From contig JAGQGA010000296.1 in NCBI GenBank assembly GCA_020432595.1, positions 1-6,788 of the forward strand: a stretch of DNA of 6,788 nt, given 5' to 3'. Origin of the DNA: Anaerolineales bacterium. Lineage in GTDB: Bacteria > Chloroflexota > Anaerolineae > Promineifilales > Promineifilaceae. The notes below the pieces were generated by a model that saw only the letters and a list, made by a program, of their open reading frames with translations, did no database searches and was not told the origin of the DNA. The number at the start of each line of letters is the position of its first letter. The first letter of the stretch is position 1. Below are positions 1-6,658 of this stretch, piece after piece. A program made the position numbers and the translations under genes.

Positions 1-920
1 GAACCATTGCCAACGGCAACGTTTATGGGCGCGGGGCGTTAGACATGAAGGGCGGGCTGTGCTGCGCCCTCTTCGCGGCCAAAGCCATCCTCGATGCCGG
101 GGTGTCGCTGCGCGGCAAGCTGATGATCCAAAGCGTGATTGGCGAGGAAGATGGTGGCGTGGGGACGCTGGCGGCGGTGGTGCGAGGCTACAAGGCCGAT
201 GGGGCAATTATTATGGAGCCAACTGAGCTAATGGTGGCTCCAGCACAGGCCGGTGCGCTGAACTTCCGTATTACCATTCCCGGCCGGGCGGCGCATGGAG
301 CGATGCGGACGGAAGGGGTGAGTGCTATTGAAAAGTTTATGCCGATTTATGCGGCGCTGATGACGCTGGAAAAACAGCAAAACGAGTCGTTTGATGATCC
401 GTACTATGCCGCCTACGATTTGCCTTACCCGCTGTGCGTGGGGACGATTCAGGCGGGAAGCTGGGCTTCGACGGTGGCGGAGAGTTTGACTTTTGAAGGG
501 CGGTTTGGCATTGCGGTGGGGCAGGATGTGGCGGCGGCGCGGTGGCTGTTTGAGGAGACGGTGGCGGTGGCGGCGCAGGCAGATCCGTGGCTGCGGGAAC
601 ACCCACCGACGGTGGAATGGTGGGGTGGGCAGTTTGCCCCGGCGCGGATTAATGAGGATGAGGCGGTATTAACGGCCGTTACCCAATCCTTCCATACCAT
701 TACCCACCAACCCGCCCGCATCCAAGGCATGACCTACGGAGCCGACATGCGGCTGCTCGTTAACGACGGCCACACCCCCACCATCATGTTTGGCCCCGGC
801 GATGTGCGCCATGCTCACCAGCCCGACGAATTTGTGCCCATCGAAGATTTAAAGATGGTCACGCGCACGTTGGCACTTACCATTTTGCGCTTTTGTGGCT
901 ATGAGGAGATTGGAGATTAG
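1..920 (+). CDS. M20 family metallopeptidase / ArgE-DapE type deacylase (5' end outside window)
   Basis: Predicted cytoplasmic, metal-dependent (usually two Zn) amidohydrolase that removes an acyl or amino-acid group from an N-acylated substrate. The reading frame is open from base 3, ahead of the first ATG at 45, and reads YGRGALDMKGG, the M20 core motif. The Asp at 42-44 is the bridging metal ligand, so the true start lies upstream and the ATG at 45 is internal. Further signatures follow in order: the Glu-Glu pair at 144-149 (IGEEDGG; general base and ligand), IMEPT with Glu at 216-218, the dimerisation-domain motif PGRAAHGA, and the C-terminal HQPDE with ligand His at 816-818. The first His-x-Asp motif is missing because of the window edge. 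The substrate cannot be told: acetylornithine, succinyl-diaminopimelate and other acyl-amino acids are all possible. Codon choice changes sharply at 671, from G-ending to C-ending. The last residues, EIGD, and the TAG stop are encoded by an intergenic repeat. Confidence 0.9.
   Translation, partial: TIANGNVYGRGALDMKGGLCCALFAAKAILDAGVSLRGKLMIQSVIGEEDGGVGTLAAVVRGYKADGAIIMEPTELMVAPAQAGALNFRITIPGRAAHGAMRTEGVSAIEKFMPIYAALMTLEKQQNESFDDPYYAAYDLPYPLCVGTIQAGSWASTVAESLTFEGRFGIAVGQDVAAARWLFEETVAVAAQADPWLREHPPTVEWWGGQFAPARINEDEAVLTAVTQSFHTITHQPARIQGMTYGADMRLLVNDGHTPTIMFGPGDVRHAHQPDEFVPIEDLKMVTRTLALTILRFCGYEEIGD
671..680. repeat. AACGGCCGTT palindrome, copy 1
   Basis: Lies in the M20 gene and is read as Thr-Ala-Val in LTAVT. 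By hand count, the 50 bases to the left hold about 22 G and 8 C, and the 50 to the right about 4 G and 24 C. This is the cleanest skew switch in the window. Confidence 0.9.
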
Positions 921-957
921 AGATTGGAGATTGCGCCAATCTCCAATCTCTAATCTT
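906..957. repeat. GGAGATT-type heptamer repeat forming a perfect 20-bp hairpin
   Basis: Tandem units of the type GGAGATT/AGAGATT on the left face their exact reverse complement on the right. The arms 914-933 and 937-956 pair perfectly over 20 bp around a 3-base loop (CGC). The left arm contains the TAG stop of the M20 gene (918-920). No T-run follows, so it is not a classic intrinsic terminator. It could still attenuate read-through into fabH or protect the upstream 3' end. Similar units recur at 4678-4725 and 5328-5352. Confidence 0.85.
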
Positions 958-1019
958 CACTTGTGTTTTCCGCGACGATTTCAACCGCTCAGTGTTACAT
1001 CTTCTGTAGGCAGAATTCT

Positions 1020-1024
1020 GGAGG
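1020..1024 (+). promoter_or_regulatory. Shine-Dalgarno GGAGG that sets the fabH start
   Basis: GGAGG ends five bases before the ATG at 1030. The frame is also open upstream to an ATG at 895, but that extension overlaps the M20 gene and is translated from the heptamer repeat. The SD and FabH family alignment both favour 1030. Confidence 0.8.
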
Positions 1025-1029
1025 ACGCG

Positions 1030-2100
1030 ATGCAAAAACAATATGGTCGAATCACGGGTTGGGGATCATATACACCGCCCCACATTCTCACAAATGAAGA
1101 TATGGAAAAAATCGTGGATACGAGTCATGAATGGATTGTCCGCCGCACGGGGATTCACCAGCGTCATGTGGTTGGGCCGGAAGAAACCAACGCCACCATG
1201 TCTGTGGCGGCGGCGCAGGCGGCACTGGATAAGGCCAATATCCACGCCACCGACCTTGATCTCATCATCCACGCCACCACCTTTCAAGACCACATTACAC
1301 CGCCCACATCCAGCCAGGTGCAGCACATGCTGGGGGCGCATAATGTGCCAGCTTTTGTTTTGACAACGGGATGCACCGGTTTTGTCTACGGTCTCAGCGT
1401 GGCGCAGCAATTTATTAGCACAGGGGCGTACCGCACCATTCTGATCATTGGCTCCGAAATTATTAGCCGGGGGCTAGACTGGACAGACCGCTCTACTTGT
1501 GTGCTGTTTGGCGATGCGGCGGCGGCCATGGTGATGGAAGCGTGCGATGAGCCATGCGGGTTGTTTGGATTCGATCTTGGCTCCGACGGTAGCGGCTATG
1601 ACAAAATTATCATGCCGGCCGGAGGCGCAGCGGAGCCAGTGGGAGCCGATACGTTTGCCGCCGGCCGTCATTATTTGCAAATGAACGGCAGCGAAGTGTT
1701 TAAGTTTGCCTCCCGCGTACTTGGTAAAAGCTGCTATCGGTCGCTGGCAAGGGCGGAGATGACACTGGATGATATTGACTGGATTGTGCCGCACCAGGCC
1801 AACTTACGCATCATTCAGGCGGCGGCGCGGGACATGGATCTGCCGCTGTCGCGCTTTATCACCGTGGTGGATCGGTATGGCAACACCTCGGCGGCTTCCA
1901 TTCCGCTGGCAATTTGTGATGCCATTGCTGAAGGCAAGATGAAGCCGGAAGACAAGCTGCTGCTGGTGAGCTTTGGCGCGGGACTAACCTGGGCATCGTG
2001 TGTGCTGCAAATGGCACCCAAGCTGGAGAAGGTAAAGGTGATGGCGGATTTAACGGCCGTTTCCCAAAACATTGACAGTCTTGCCGTCACCGCGCTATAA
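1030..2100 (+). CDS. fabH: 3-oxoacyl-ACP synthase III (FabH-type ketosynthase)
   Basis: Condenses an acyl-CoA primer with malonyl-ACP to start fatty-acid synthesis in the cytoplasm; related enzymes start other acyl chains. At 356 residues it carries the full thiolase-fold catalytic triad. Cys115 is in TTGCTGFVYGL, His255 in VPHQANLRI and Asn285 in YGNTSAAS; the 30-residue His-Asn spacing matches E. coli FabH (C112, H244, N274). TSHEWIVRRTGI near residue 35 is the family's N-terminal motif. The family normally ends near the GAGLTWASCVLQM segment. Here about 25 extra residues follow, encoded by DNA that holds an AACGGCCGTT palindrome and the tRNA promoter, and the TAA stop is part of the -10 box. 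No acyl carrier protein or other fab gene is visible, so the gene may be the housekeeping fabH or a specialised paralogue. Transcription could come from the M20 side through the hairpin at 914-956 or from an unseen local promoter. Confidence 0.92.
   Translation: MQKQYGRITGWGSYTPPHILTNEDMEKIVDTSHEWIVRRTGIHQRHVVGPEETNATMSVAAAQAALDKANIHATDLDLIIHATTFQDHITPPTSSQVQHMLGAHNVPAFVLTTGCTGFVYGLSVAQQFISTGAYRTILIIGSEIISRGLDWTDRSTCVLFGDAAAAMVMEACDEPCGLFGFDLGSDGSGYDKIIMPAGGAAEPVGADTFAAGRHYLQMNGSEVFKFASRVLGKSCYRSLARAEMTLDDIDWIVPHQANLRIIQAAARDMDLPLSRFITVVDRYGNTSAASIPLAICDAIAEGKMKPEDKLLLVSFGAGLTWASCVLQMAPKLEKVKVMADLTAVSQNIDSLAVTAL
2052..2061. repeat. AACGGCCGTT palindrome, copy 2
   Basis: Sits in the C-terminal tail of fabH (LTAVS), ten bases upstream of the tRNA -35 box. 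Flanking 50-base hand counts are 18 G and 8 C on the left, 8 G and 16 C on the right. Confidence 0.9.
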
Positions 2101-2101
2101 T
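2072..2101 (+). promoter_or_regulatory. Consensus sigma-70 type promoter of tRNA-Leu
   Basis: TTGACA at 2072-2077 and TATAAT at 2096-2101 are both exact consensus hexamers, 18 bases apart. The expected start is near 2107-2109, only about six bases before the mature tRNA 5' end at 2114. The whole element overlaps the last codons of fabH, with the fabH stop TAA at 2098-2100 inside the -10 box. Confidence 0.85.
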
Positions 2102-2113
2102 ATCGCACGAATT

Positions 2114-2198
2114 GCCCAGGTGGCGGAATTGGCATACGCGGTAGGTTGAGGGCCTATGCCCTATGGGCGTGGAGGTTCGAGTCCTCTCCTGGGCACCA
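2114..2198 (+). tRNA. tRNA-Leu (anticodon GAG)
   Basis: A class II tRNA of 85 bases with encoded CCA. The acceptor stem GCCCAGG pairs exactly with CCTGGGC, followed by discriminator A and CCA at 2196-2198. The anticodon stem GTAGG/CCTAT encloses the loop TTGAGGG, with GAG at 2148-2150 reading CUC and CUU leucine codons. A long variable arm (GCCC-TAT-GGGC) follows, as expected for leucine. The T arm is GGAGG-TTCGAGT-CCTCT. The D arm contains GCGGAATTGGCA. It has its own promoter and terminator, so it forms a single-gene unit. Confidence 0.97.
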
Positions 2199-2200
2199 CG

Positions 2201-2236
2201 AAAAAGTCGGAACTTGTAAGTTCCGGCTTTTTTTTT
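2201..2236 (+). terminator. Intrinsic terminator after tRNA-Leu
   Basis: The inverted repeat GTCGGAACTT/AAGTTCCGGC (2206-2215 and 2218-2227, one G-T pair) is followed directly by nine T (2228-2236). It begins three bases after the CCA end. Five A at 2201-2205 before the stem could let it work weakly for the opposing epimerase transcript as well. Confidence 0.92.
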
Positions 2237-2249
2237 GCAAACTGAAAAC

Positions 2250-2317
2250 AGGACGCAGATTTACCTGATTTGCCTGATGGACTTGATAATCAGGTGTATC
2301 AGGTAAATCTGTGTCCT
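2250..2317. repeat. Nested inverted repeat between convergent units
   Basis: Arms 2250-2269 and 2298-2317 (AGGACGCAGATTTACCTGAT type) pair over 20 bp with one G-T pair. An inner arm pair, 2271-2278 with 2289-2296, is built from the same CCTGAT motif, so a two-storey hairpin is possible. The right arm overlaps the TAG stop of the epimerase gene (2316-2318, complement). It is a plausible bidirectional barrier between the tRNA unit and the epimerase. No T-run is adjacent on the epimerase side. Confidence 0.8.
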
Positions 2318-3254
2318 ATTCTCTTTTTATGGGCGCAAAACGGACATCTTCTTGCAAAATGCGGCGTAGACCTTCGGCGAGCGGTACTGATGGCTCAAAA
2401 TGCAGCCGGTCGCGGGCGCAGCTGATGTCAGCCGCTAGGCGGGGCACCCCCCCTTGTTTTTCCTGGTTGTAGATGCGGTTGACCGAGCGCCCTGTCACCA
2501 GCTCCACCTCGTCCACTAGTGCCCTCATGCTTAGTTCCACCCCACTGCCGATGTTAATGTTGCTGCGGTTGATATGAACGGCCGTTGCTGCCGTCATCAG
2601 TGCCTGCGCCACATCCGTCACATAGACAAAATCCCGCGTTTGCTCCCCATTATCAAAAATCACCACCGAGCCACCCGTTAACGCCTGCTGCAAAAAGCGG
2701 GGGATAACGGGCGCGTGGGACAGCGGCAGGCTTTGGTTTGGCCCATAGGCATTAAAAATCCGCAGCGCCACCGTTTCAATTCCCCACAGTGCCCCAATCG
2801 TGTGGATATATTGCTCTGCCGCCCATTTGCTGACGGCATAGGGCGAGTCGGGGTGGGGTGTGGCATCTTCATGGACGGGCTGCTGTGGCTGGTAGCCATA
2901 AACCGCGCCGGAAGAGGTGAACACCACCCGGCGCACCCCCGTGTCGCGCATCGCCTCCATCAGGCTAACAGCCCCGCCCACGTTAACCCGGTTGTAGTCA
3001 CGTGGGTGCATAACTGACTGCGCCACCGATACCCGCGCTGCCAAATGGTAAACACAATCAACATCGTAGAGCAATGACCACAAAAGCGGAATATTGTCTA
3101 CATCACCCTGTGTAAAGGTAACGGCTGGGTGCAGCCGTGACTGTTGACCATTGCTCAAATCATCAAGCACGTGGACATGATGCCCATCTTGAACAAGTTT
3201 GTTGGCAAGGGCAGAGCCAAGAAAGCCTGCGCCGCCTGTAACTAAAAAACGCAT
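2316..3254 (-). CDS. NAD-dependent epimerase/dehydratase (extended SDR, sugar-nucleotide type)
   Basis: Predicted cytoplasmic nucleotide-sugar epimerase or dehydratase of the GalE-like extended short-chain dehydrogenase family. From the ATG at 3254 the protein has 312 residues, the normal family length. It opens MRFLVTGGAGFLG, with the GxxGxxG NAD-binding glycines at 7, 10 and 13. DD at 31-32 ends beta-2 and binds the adenosine ribose. TSSGAVYG at 113-120 supplies the active-site Ser, and Y139/K143 form the YxxxK motif (YAVSK). LRIFNAYGPNQ and TRDFVYVTDVAQA are typical substrate-domain motifs. The frame stays open upstream to 3500, with an alternative ATG at 3272, but that stretch is not SDR-like and overlaps the divergent gene. 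A TATGAT box just ahead of 3254 also favours 3254. Substrate (UDP-glucose, UDP-glucuronate, dTDP- or GDP-sugar) cannot be decided, and no other sugar gene is nearby. Confidence 0.9.
   Translation of the reverse strand: MRFLVTGGAGFLGSALANKLVQDGHHVHVLDDLSNGQQSRLHPAVTFTQGDVDNIPLLWSLLYDVDCVYHLAARVSVAQSVMHPRDYNRVNVGGAVSLMEAMRDTGVRRVVFTSSGAVYGYQPQQPVHEDATPHPDSPYAVSKWAAEQYIHTIGALWGIETVALRIFNAYGPNQSLPLSHAPVIPRFLQQALTGGSVVIFDNGEQTRDFVYVTDVAQALMTAATAVHINRSNINIGSGVELSMRALVDEVELVTGRSVNRIYNQEKQGGVPRLAADISCARDRLHFEPSVPLAEGLRRILQEDVRFAPIKRE
2577..2586. repeat. AACGGCCGTT palindrome, copy 3
   Basis: Lies in the minus-strand epimerase gene and is read as Thr-Ala-Val in ATAVH. The left flank is neutral (about 12 G, 12 C); the right flank is C-biased (about 10 G, 19 C). 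Confidence 0.9.
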
Positions 3255-3260
3255 GACGGG

Positions 3261-3289
3261 ATCATAACTCATTGACGGTGAAACTAAAA
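3261..3289 (-). promoter_or_regulatory. Possible promoter giving a leaderless epimerase mRNA
   Basis: On the minus strand TATGAT (3261-3266, five of six consensus) lies six bases before the ATG at 3254. A weak -35 (TTTTAG, 3284-3289) is 17 bases upstream. A start 6-8 bases after the -10 box would fall on or beside the A of the ATG. There is no Shine-Dalgarno before this ATG. The -10 match and spacing are visible; use in vivo is inference. Confidence 0.45.
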
Positions 3290-3305
3290 GCAGGATGAAG
3301 GTCAT

Positions 3306-4646
3306 TTGCCAGCTTCTCATTCTGGGCATATGATGCCGCAGCATATGACATTGTTCGTGAAATGGTTGCAAGGGATTCGCTGGCGGTGGCTGTGGGTTGG
3401 GCTGAAGCTGCTGCTGATAATGGCTGTTTTTGTGCTGCTGGCCGGGCCAGAGTGGCCGGCCTTTGGCGATCCTGCTTACCAACTGCAAACCATTGTGCAA
3501 CAGCGCGGGTTTAACTTTTCCGCCTGGTTGGGGGCGGCGTATACGGCCAAGGCGGAGGGGGTGCTGGCGGAAGAAGAGATGTTTGTGGCAGAGGATGAGC
3601 AGCGGGCGATTGTGCTGGGCTATTTGGAGCTAATTGCCGAGGCAAACCGGCTGGAACGGGAGATTGCGCGGGTGTATACGGATGCGAGTGTGGTTGACCC
3701 GGCGGCGGAAACGGCCGTTTTGCAGACCACCCTCGAAGAAACCCGCGCCAACATTACCCAGCAGCAAACGCTGGCCGAAGCAATTGTGCAAGATCAAGTG
3801 GCCGCGATTTTGGCTGAGGAAGGGTTTACGCTAGGTGGGGCAACCTGGCCGCCAGTGCTGATGCAGATGACCCCGCTACCGTCGCTGCTGATTGTGTCGC
3901 CACGAGAGCGGATTGAGCGGGTGGAAGGGGTGTCGCTGGCGCACGGGCTCGATGCGGCGGTGTGGGATGAGATGGAAACGGCCGTTTTGTCCACCCTCAA
4001 CCAATCCGCGCTGGTGGTTCCCATTGGCGGGCTGGGCACCTATCCGGCCATGATTACCGAAACGAGCAGCGTTAACTGGCTGGTGGAGGTAACGGCGCAT
4101 GAATGGACGCACCATTGGCTGAATTTGCAGCCGCTGGGCTACAACTATTTGACCAGCAGCGAACTGCGGACGATCAATGAAACGGTGGCTTCGCTGGTGG
4201 GGGTGGAGGTAGGCCAGCGGGTGATCGCGCGATTCTATCCAGATTTTGTGCCGCCGGAAGTGGAGCCGGAGAAAGAGGGAGAAGAAACGGCCGTTTCTTC
4301 CGATCCACCTCCCTTTGATTTCCGCGCCGAAATGGCCGCCACCCGTATCCAAACCGACGAACTGCTGGCGCAGGGAGAAATTAAGGCGGCGGAGATGTAT
4401 ATGGAGGCGCGGCGGCGGGTGTTTGTGGCAAACGGCTACCAGATTCGCAAGCTCAACCAGGCGTATTTTGCGTTTTACGGGGCCTATGCTGACCAGCCGG
4501 GGGCAACAGGCAGCGACCCCATCGGCCCGCTGCTGCGCCAGCTTCGGGAACAGCGTTCATCGCTGCGGGCGTTTTTGGATGCGGTGGCACCCATCACCAG
4601 CCTGGCGGATTTGCAGCAGTTGGTTGAACAGAATAGCACCGAATGA
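3306..4646 (+). CDS. Membrane-anchored protein with HExxH zinc-metalloprotease signature
   Basis: I do not recognise a named family. The 446-residue protein has a basic N-terminus, one hydrophobic segment at about residues 29-47 (signal anchor or signal peptide), and then a large domain probably outside the cytoplasm. Residues 85-165 are charged, helical and coiled-coil prone. The clearest motif is HEWTH at 265-269, followed after 22 residues by NETVA with Glu292. This HExxH plus downstream Glu in an NExxA context matches the gluzincin pattern of zinc peptidases, in which the two His and the Glu bind Zn and the motif Glu is catalytic. A Pro/Glu-rich linker at about 315-337 separates this from a C-terminal helical part. 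The start is uncertain. The TTG at 3306 has a modest GAAGG upstream; ATGs at 3330, 3333 and 3345 give the same membrane segment without a clear SD. It diverges from the epimerase gene by 51 bases. Three AACGGCCGTT palindromes lie in it. Substrate unknown. Confidence 0.75.
   Translation: MPASHSGHMMPQHMTLFVKWLQGIRWRWLWVGLKLLLIMAVFVLLAGPEWPAFGDPAYQLQTIVQQRGFNFSAWLGAAYTAKAEGVLAEEEMFVAEDEQRAIVLGYLELIAEANRLEREIARVYTDASVVDPAAETAVLQTTLEETRANITQQQTLAEAIVQDQVAAILAEEGFTLGGATWPPVLMQMTPLPSLLIVSPRERIERVEGVSLAHGLDAAVWDEMETAVLSTLNQSALVVPIGGLGTYPAMITETSSVNWLVEVTAHEWTHHWLNLQPLGYNYLTSSELRTINETVASLVGVEVGQRVIARFYPDFVPPEVEPEKEGEETAVSSDPPPFDFRAEMAATRIQTDELLAQGEIKAAEMYMEARRRVFVANGYQIRKLNQAYFAFYGAYADQPGATGSDPIGPLLRQLREQRSSLRAFLDAVAPITSLADLQQLVEQNSTE
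3710..3719. repeat. AACGGCCGTT palindrome, copy 4
   Basis: In the HExxH gene, read as Thr-Ala-Val in ETAVLQ between two helical stretches. Hand counts are 23 G and 9 C on the left, 8 G and 20 C on the right. Confidence 0.9.
3977..3986. repeat. AACGGCCGTT palindrome, copy 5
   Basis: In the HExxH gene, read as Thr-Ala-Val in METAVLS. Left 26 G and 9 C. On the right C dominates only in the nearest 25-30 bases (15 G and 17 C over 50). Confidence 0.9.
4286..4295. repeat. AACGGCCGTT palindrome, copy 6
   Basis: In the HExxH gene, read as Thr-Ala-Val in EETAVSS at the acidic linker. Left 19 G and 8 C; right 9 G and 22 C. Confidence 0.9.
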
Positions 4647-4677
4647 GTGATATGTTGGCGTAGAGATAAGGGAAATT

Positions 4678-4725
4678 AGAGATTGGAGATTGGAGATTGA
4701 TGAAGGCTCCCAATCTCCAATCTCT
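4678..4725. repeat. GGAGATT-type heptamer hairpin between convergent genes
   Basis: Left arm 4678-4693 (AGAGATTGGAGATTGG) is exactly complementary to 4710-4725 over 16 bp. The 16-base loop contains another copy of the unit, so a shifted 14-bp pairing is also possible. It lies between the 3' ends of the HExxH gene (4646) and metW, and its right arm includes most of the metW stop (TAG, complement of 4724-4726). It may limit collision or read-through of the two transcripts; no poly-T tract is present. Confidence 0.8.
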
Positions 4726-5356
4726 ATTTATTTGTCTGCTTTTCCAGGGCAAAAACGGCCGTTTCTGCCCACCAATTTTCCCCCCAGCTTTGTTTTAACG
4801 GCCGTTCCCCCACCAAATAAACGCGCTGCCGCACGGCGATGTTGAACGTTTGGCAAAATTCGGTGAAGTCAGTGATGGTAAACGCCTGCCAGCGGCGGTC
4901 GGATTGCCAGTGGGGGGGGTAGTCGGTGGCTTGGGGAAAACGGCCGTTAACCAGCAAATGCAGCCGGTAGCGCCAATAGCCCCAGTTGGGAAAAGTCACA
5001 ATGGCCTGCTTCCCCACCCGCAGCATCTCCTGGATGATGGTCCCCGGCTCGTTAAGAAAGGGAATCGTTTGGCTGAGAATGACAAAATCAAAGCTGCCGT
5101 CGGGATAATCCGCCAGCCCCTCCTGCAAATTTCCCTGCCGCACGCTCAGGCCGCGCCGCACACAGGCCAGCACCCCTGCCTCTGACAGTTCCACACCGCG
5201 CCCCAGCACCCGCTTGTGACGCACCAAATGCGCCAACAGCGCCCCATCGCCGCAGCCCAGGTCAAGGACGCGGCTTTTGGGCAGAATCAGGTCGGCCACT
5301 GCTTGCAGGTCGGGGCGGAGGGTGGGGTTGGAGATTGGAGATTGGAGATTGGTCAT
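4724..5356 (-). CDS. metW: Methionine biosynthesis protein MetW (SAM-dependent methyltransferase fold)
   Basis: MetW proteins are found next to MetX and, where studied, are needed with it for homoserine O-acetylation; their own reaction is not clear. The 210-residue protein shows class I methyltransferase motif I, RVLDLGCGDGALL, at residues 29-41. An acidic residue, Glu56 in GRGVELSEAGV, comes next. The region after it, ACVRRGLSVRQGNLQEGLADYPDGSFDFVILSQ, matches the MetW pattern. EMLRVGKQAIVTFPNWGYWRYR at 110-131 is the family's C-terminal hallmark. The gene lies downstream of metX, separated by 59 bases made largely of repeats, and is probably cotranscribed with it. No Shine-Dalgarno is visible before the ATG at 5356, and no other in-frame start is convincing. 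Residues 2-10 (TNLQSPISN) are encoded by three copies of the intergenic heptamer and so are not MetW-specific. The stop codon also lies at the edge of a repeat. Three AACGGCCGTT palindromes fall in the gene. Confidence 0.9.
   Translation of the reverse strand: MTNLQSPISNPTLRPDLQAVADLILPKSRVLDLGCGDGALLAHLVRHKRVLGRGVELSEAGVLACVRRGLSVRQGNLQEGLADYPDGSFDFVILSQTIPFLNEPGTIIQEMLRVGKQAIVTFPNWGYWRYRLHLLVNGRFPQATDYPPHWQSDRRWQAFTITDFTEFCQTFNIAVRQRVYLVGERPLKQSWGENWWAETAVFALEKQTNK
4754..4763. repeat. AACGGCCGTT palindrome, copy 7
   Basis: Near the 3' end of metW, read on the minus strand as Thr-Ala-Val in ETAVFA. The left flank runs into the intergenic repeat and is not G-rich (7 G, 14 C); the right is strongly C-rich (6 G, 22 C). 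Confidence 0.9.
4797..4806. repeat. AACGGCCGTT palindrome, copy 8
   Basis: In metW, 33 bases from copy 7 and in a different frame (GERPLKQ). The left flank is the right flank of copy 7 and is C-rich (9 G, 17 C); right 12 G and 17 C. Confidence 0.9.
4939..4948. repeat. AACGGCCGTT palindrome, copy 9
   Basis: In metW, read in the third frame as Asn-Gly-Arg in VNGRF. The left flank is very G-rich (26 G, 9 C, including a run of eight G); the right is near balance (13 G, 14 C). Confidence 0.9.
5328..5352. repeat. TTGGAGA heptamer tandem inside the metW 5' end
   Basis: Three exact TTGGAGA units (5328-5334, 5335-5341, 5342-5348) plus a partial TTGG. On the minus strand they encode residues 2-10 of MetW. 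Unlike the two other copies of this family, it has no facing inverted arm nearby. Confidence 0.85.
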
Positions 5357-5370
5357 GTTGGATAAATGGG

Positions 5371-5400
5371 ACGCGGACGAACACGGACGAACGCGGATGA
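5371..5400. repeat. Three tandem 10-bp units in the metX-metW spacer
   Basis: ACGCGGACGA, ACACGGACGA and ACGCGGATGA follow one another exactly, differing by one base each from the first. They fill about half of the 59-base spacer upstream of metW. Confidence 0.85.
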
Positions 5401-5415
5401 ATGACTGATAACTGG

Positions 5416-6588
<1,173 letters not shown>

Positions 6589-6602
6589 GGGACGAGAAGT
6601 AG

Positions 6603-6658
6603 TCAGTAATCGGTAATCAGTAACCAGTACCGATTACCGATTACTGATTACTGATTAC
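6603..6658. repeat. GATTACT-type heptamer repeat with 16-bp hairpin
   Basis: CAGTAAT/CGGTAAT units on the left face CGATTAC and TGATTAC units on the right (exact units at 6631-6637, 6638-6644, 6645-6651 and 6652-6658). Arms 6603-6618 and 6632-6647 pair over 16 bp with a 13-base loop. The metY stop TAA (complement of 6648-6650) and the last residues, SNQ, lie in the right-hand units. The hairpin occupies nearly all of the 59-base metY-metX spacer. Confidence 0.85.

Noticed and set aside
671..680. AACGGCCGTT as a transcription-factor operator
   Set aside because: All ten copies are inside coding regions, spread over unrelated genes rather than at promoters; only the copy at 2052 is near a promoter.
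228..730. Minus-strand open frames across the M20 gene
   Set aside because: They are antisense shadows rich in Arg, Pro and His, with no recognisable motif; the M20 frame explains the region.
914..956. Intrinsic terminator after the M20 gene
   Set aside because: The stem is strong but no T-run follows on either strand, so it is listed as a repeat hairpin.
895..1029. N-terminal extension of FabH from an ATG at 895
   Set aside because: It overlaps the M20 gene, is translated from the heptamer hairpin, lacks family similarity, and a GGAGG site precedes the ATG at 1030.
3255..3500. N-terminal extension of the epimerase up to 3500
   Set aside because: The SDR fold starts at MRFLVTGG; the extra residues are Gln/Pro-rich noise antisense to the start of the HExxH gene.
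3876..4352. Minus-strand 158-codon frame within the HExxH gene
   Set aside because: No start signal or domain; it runs opposite a gene with clear membrane and metal-binding motifs.
6600..6658. CRISPR array or IS terminal repeat
   Set aside because: Units are 7 bases with no spacers, no cas gene or transposase is present, and no target-site duplication could be seen.
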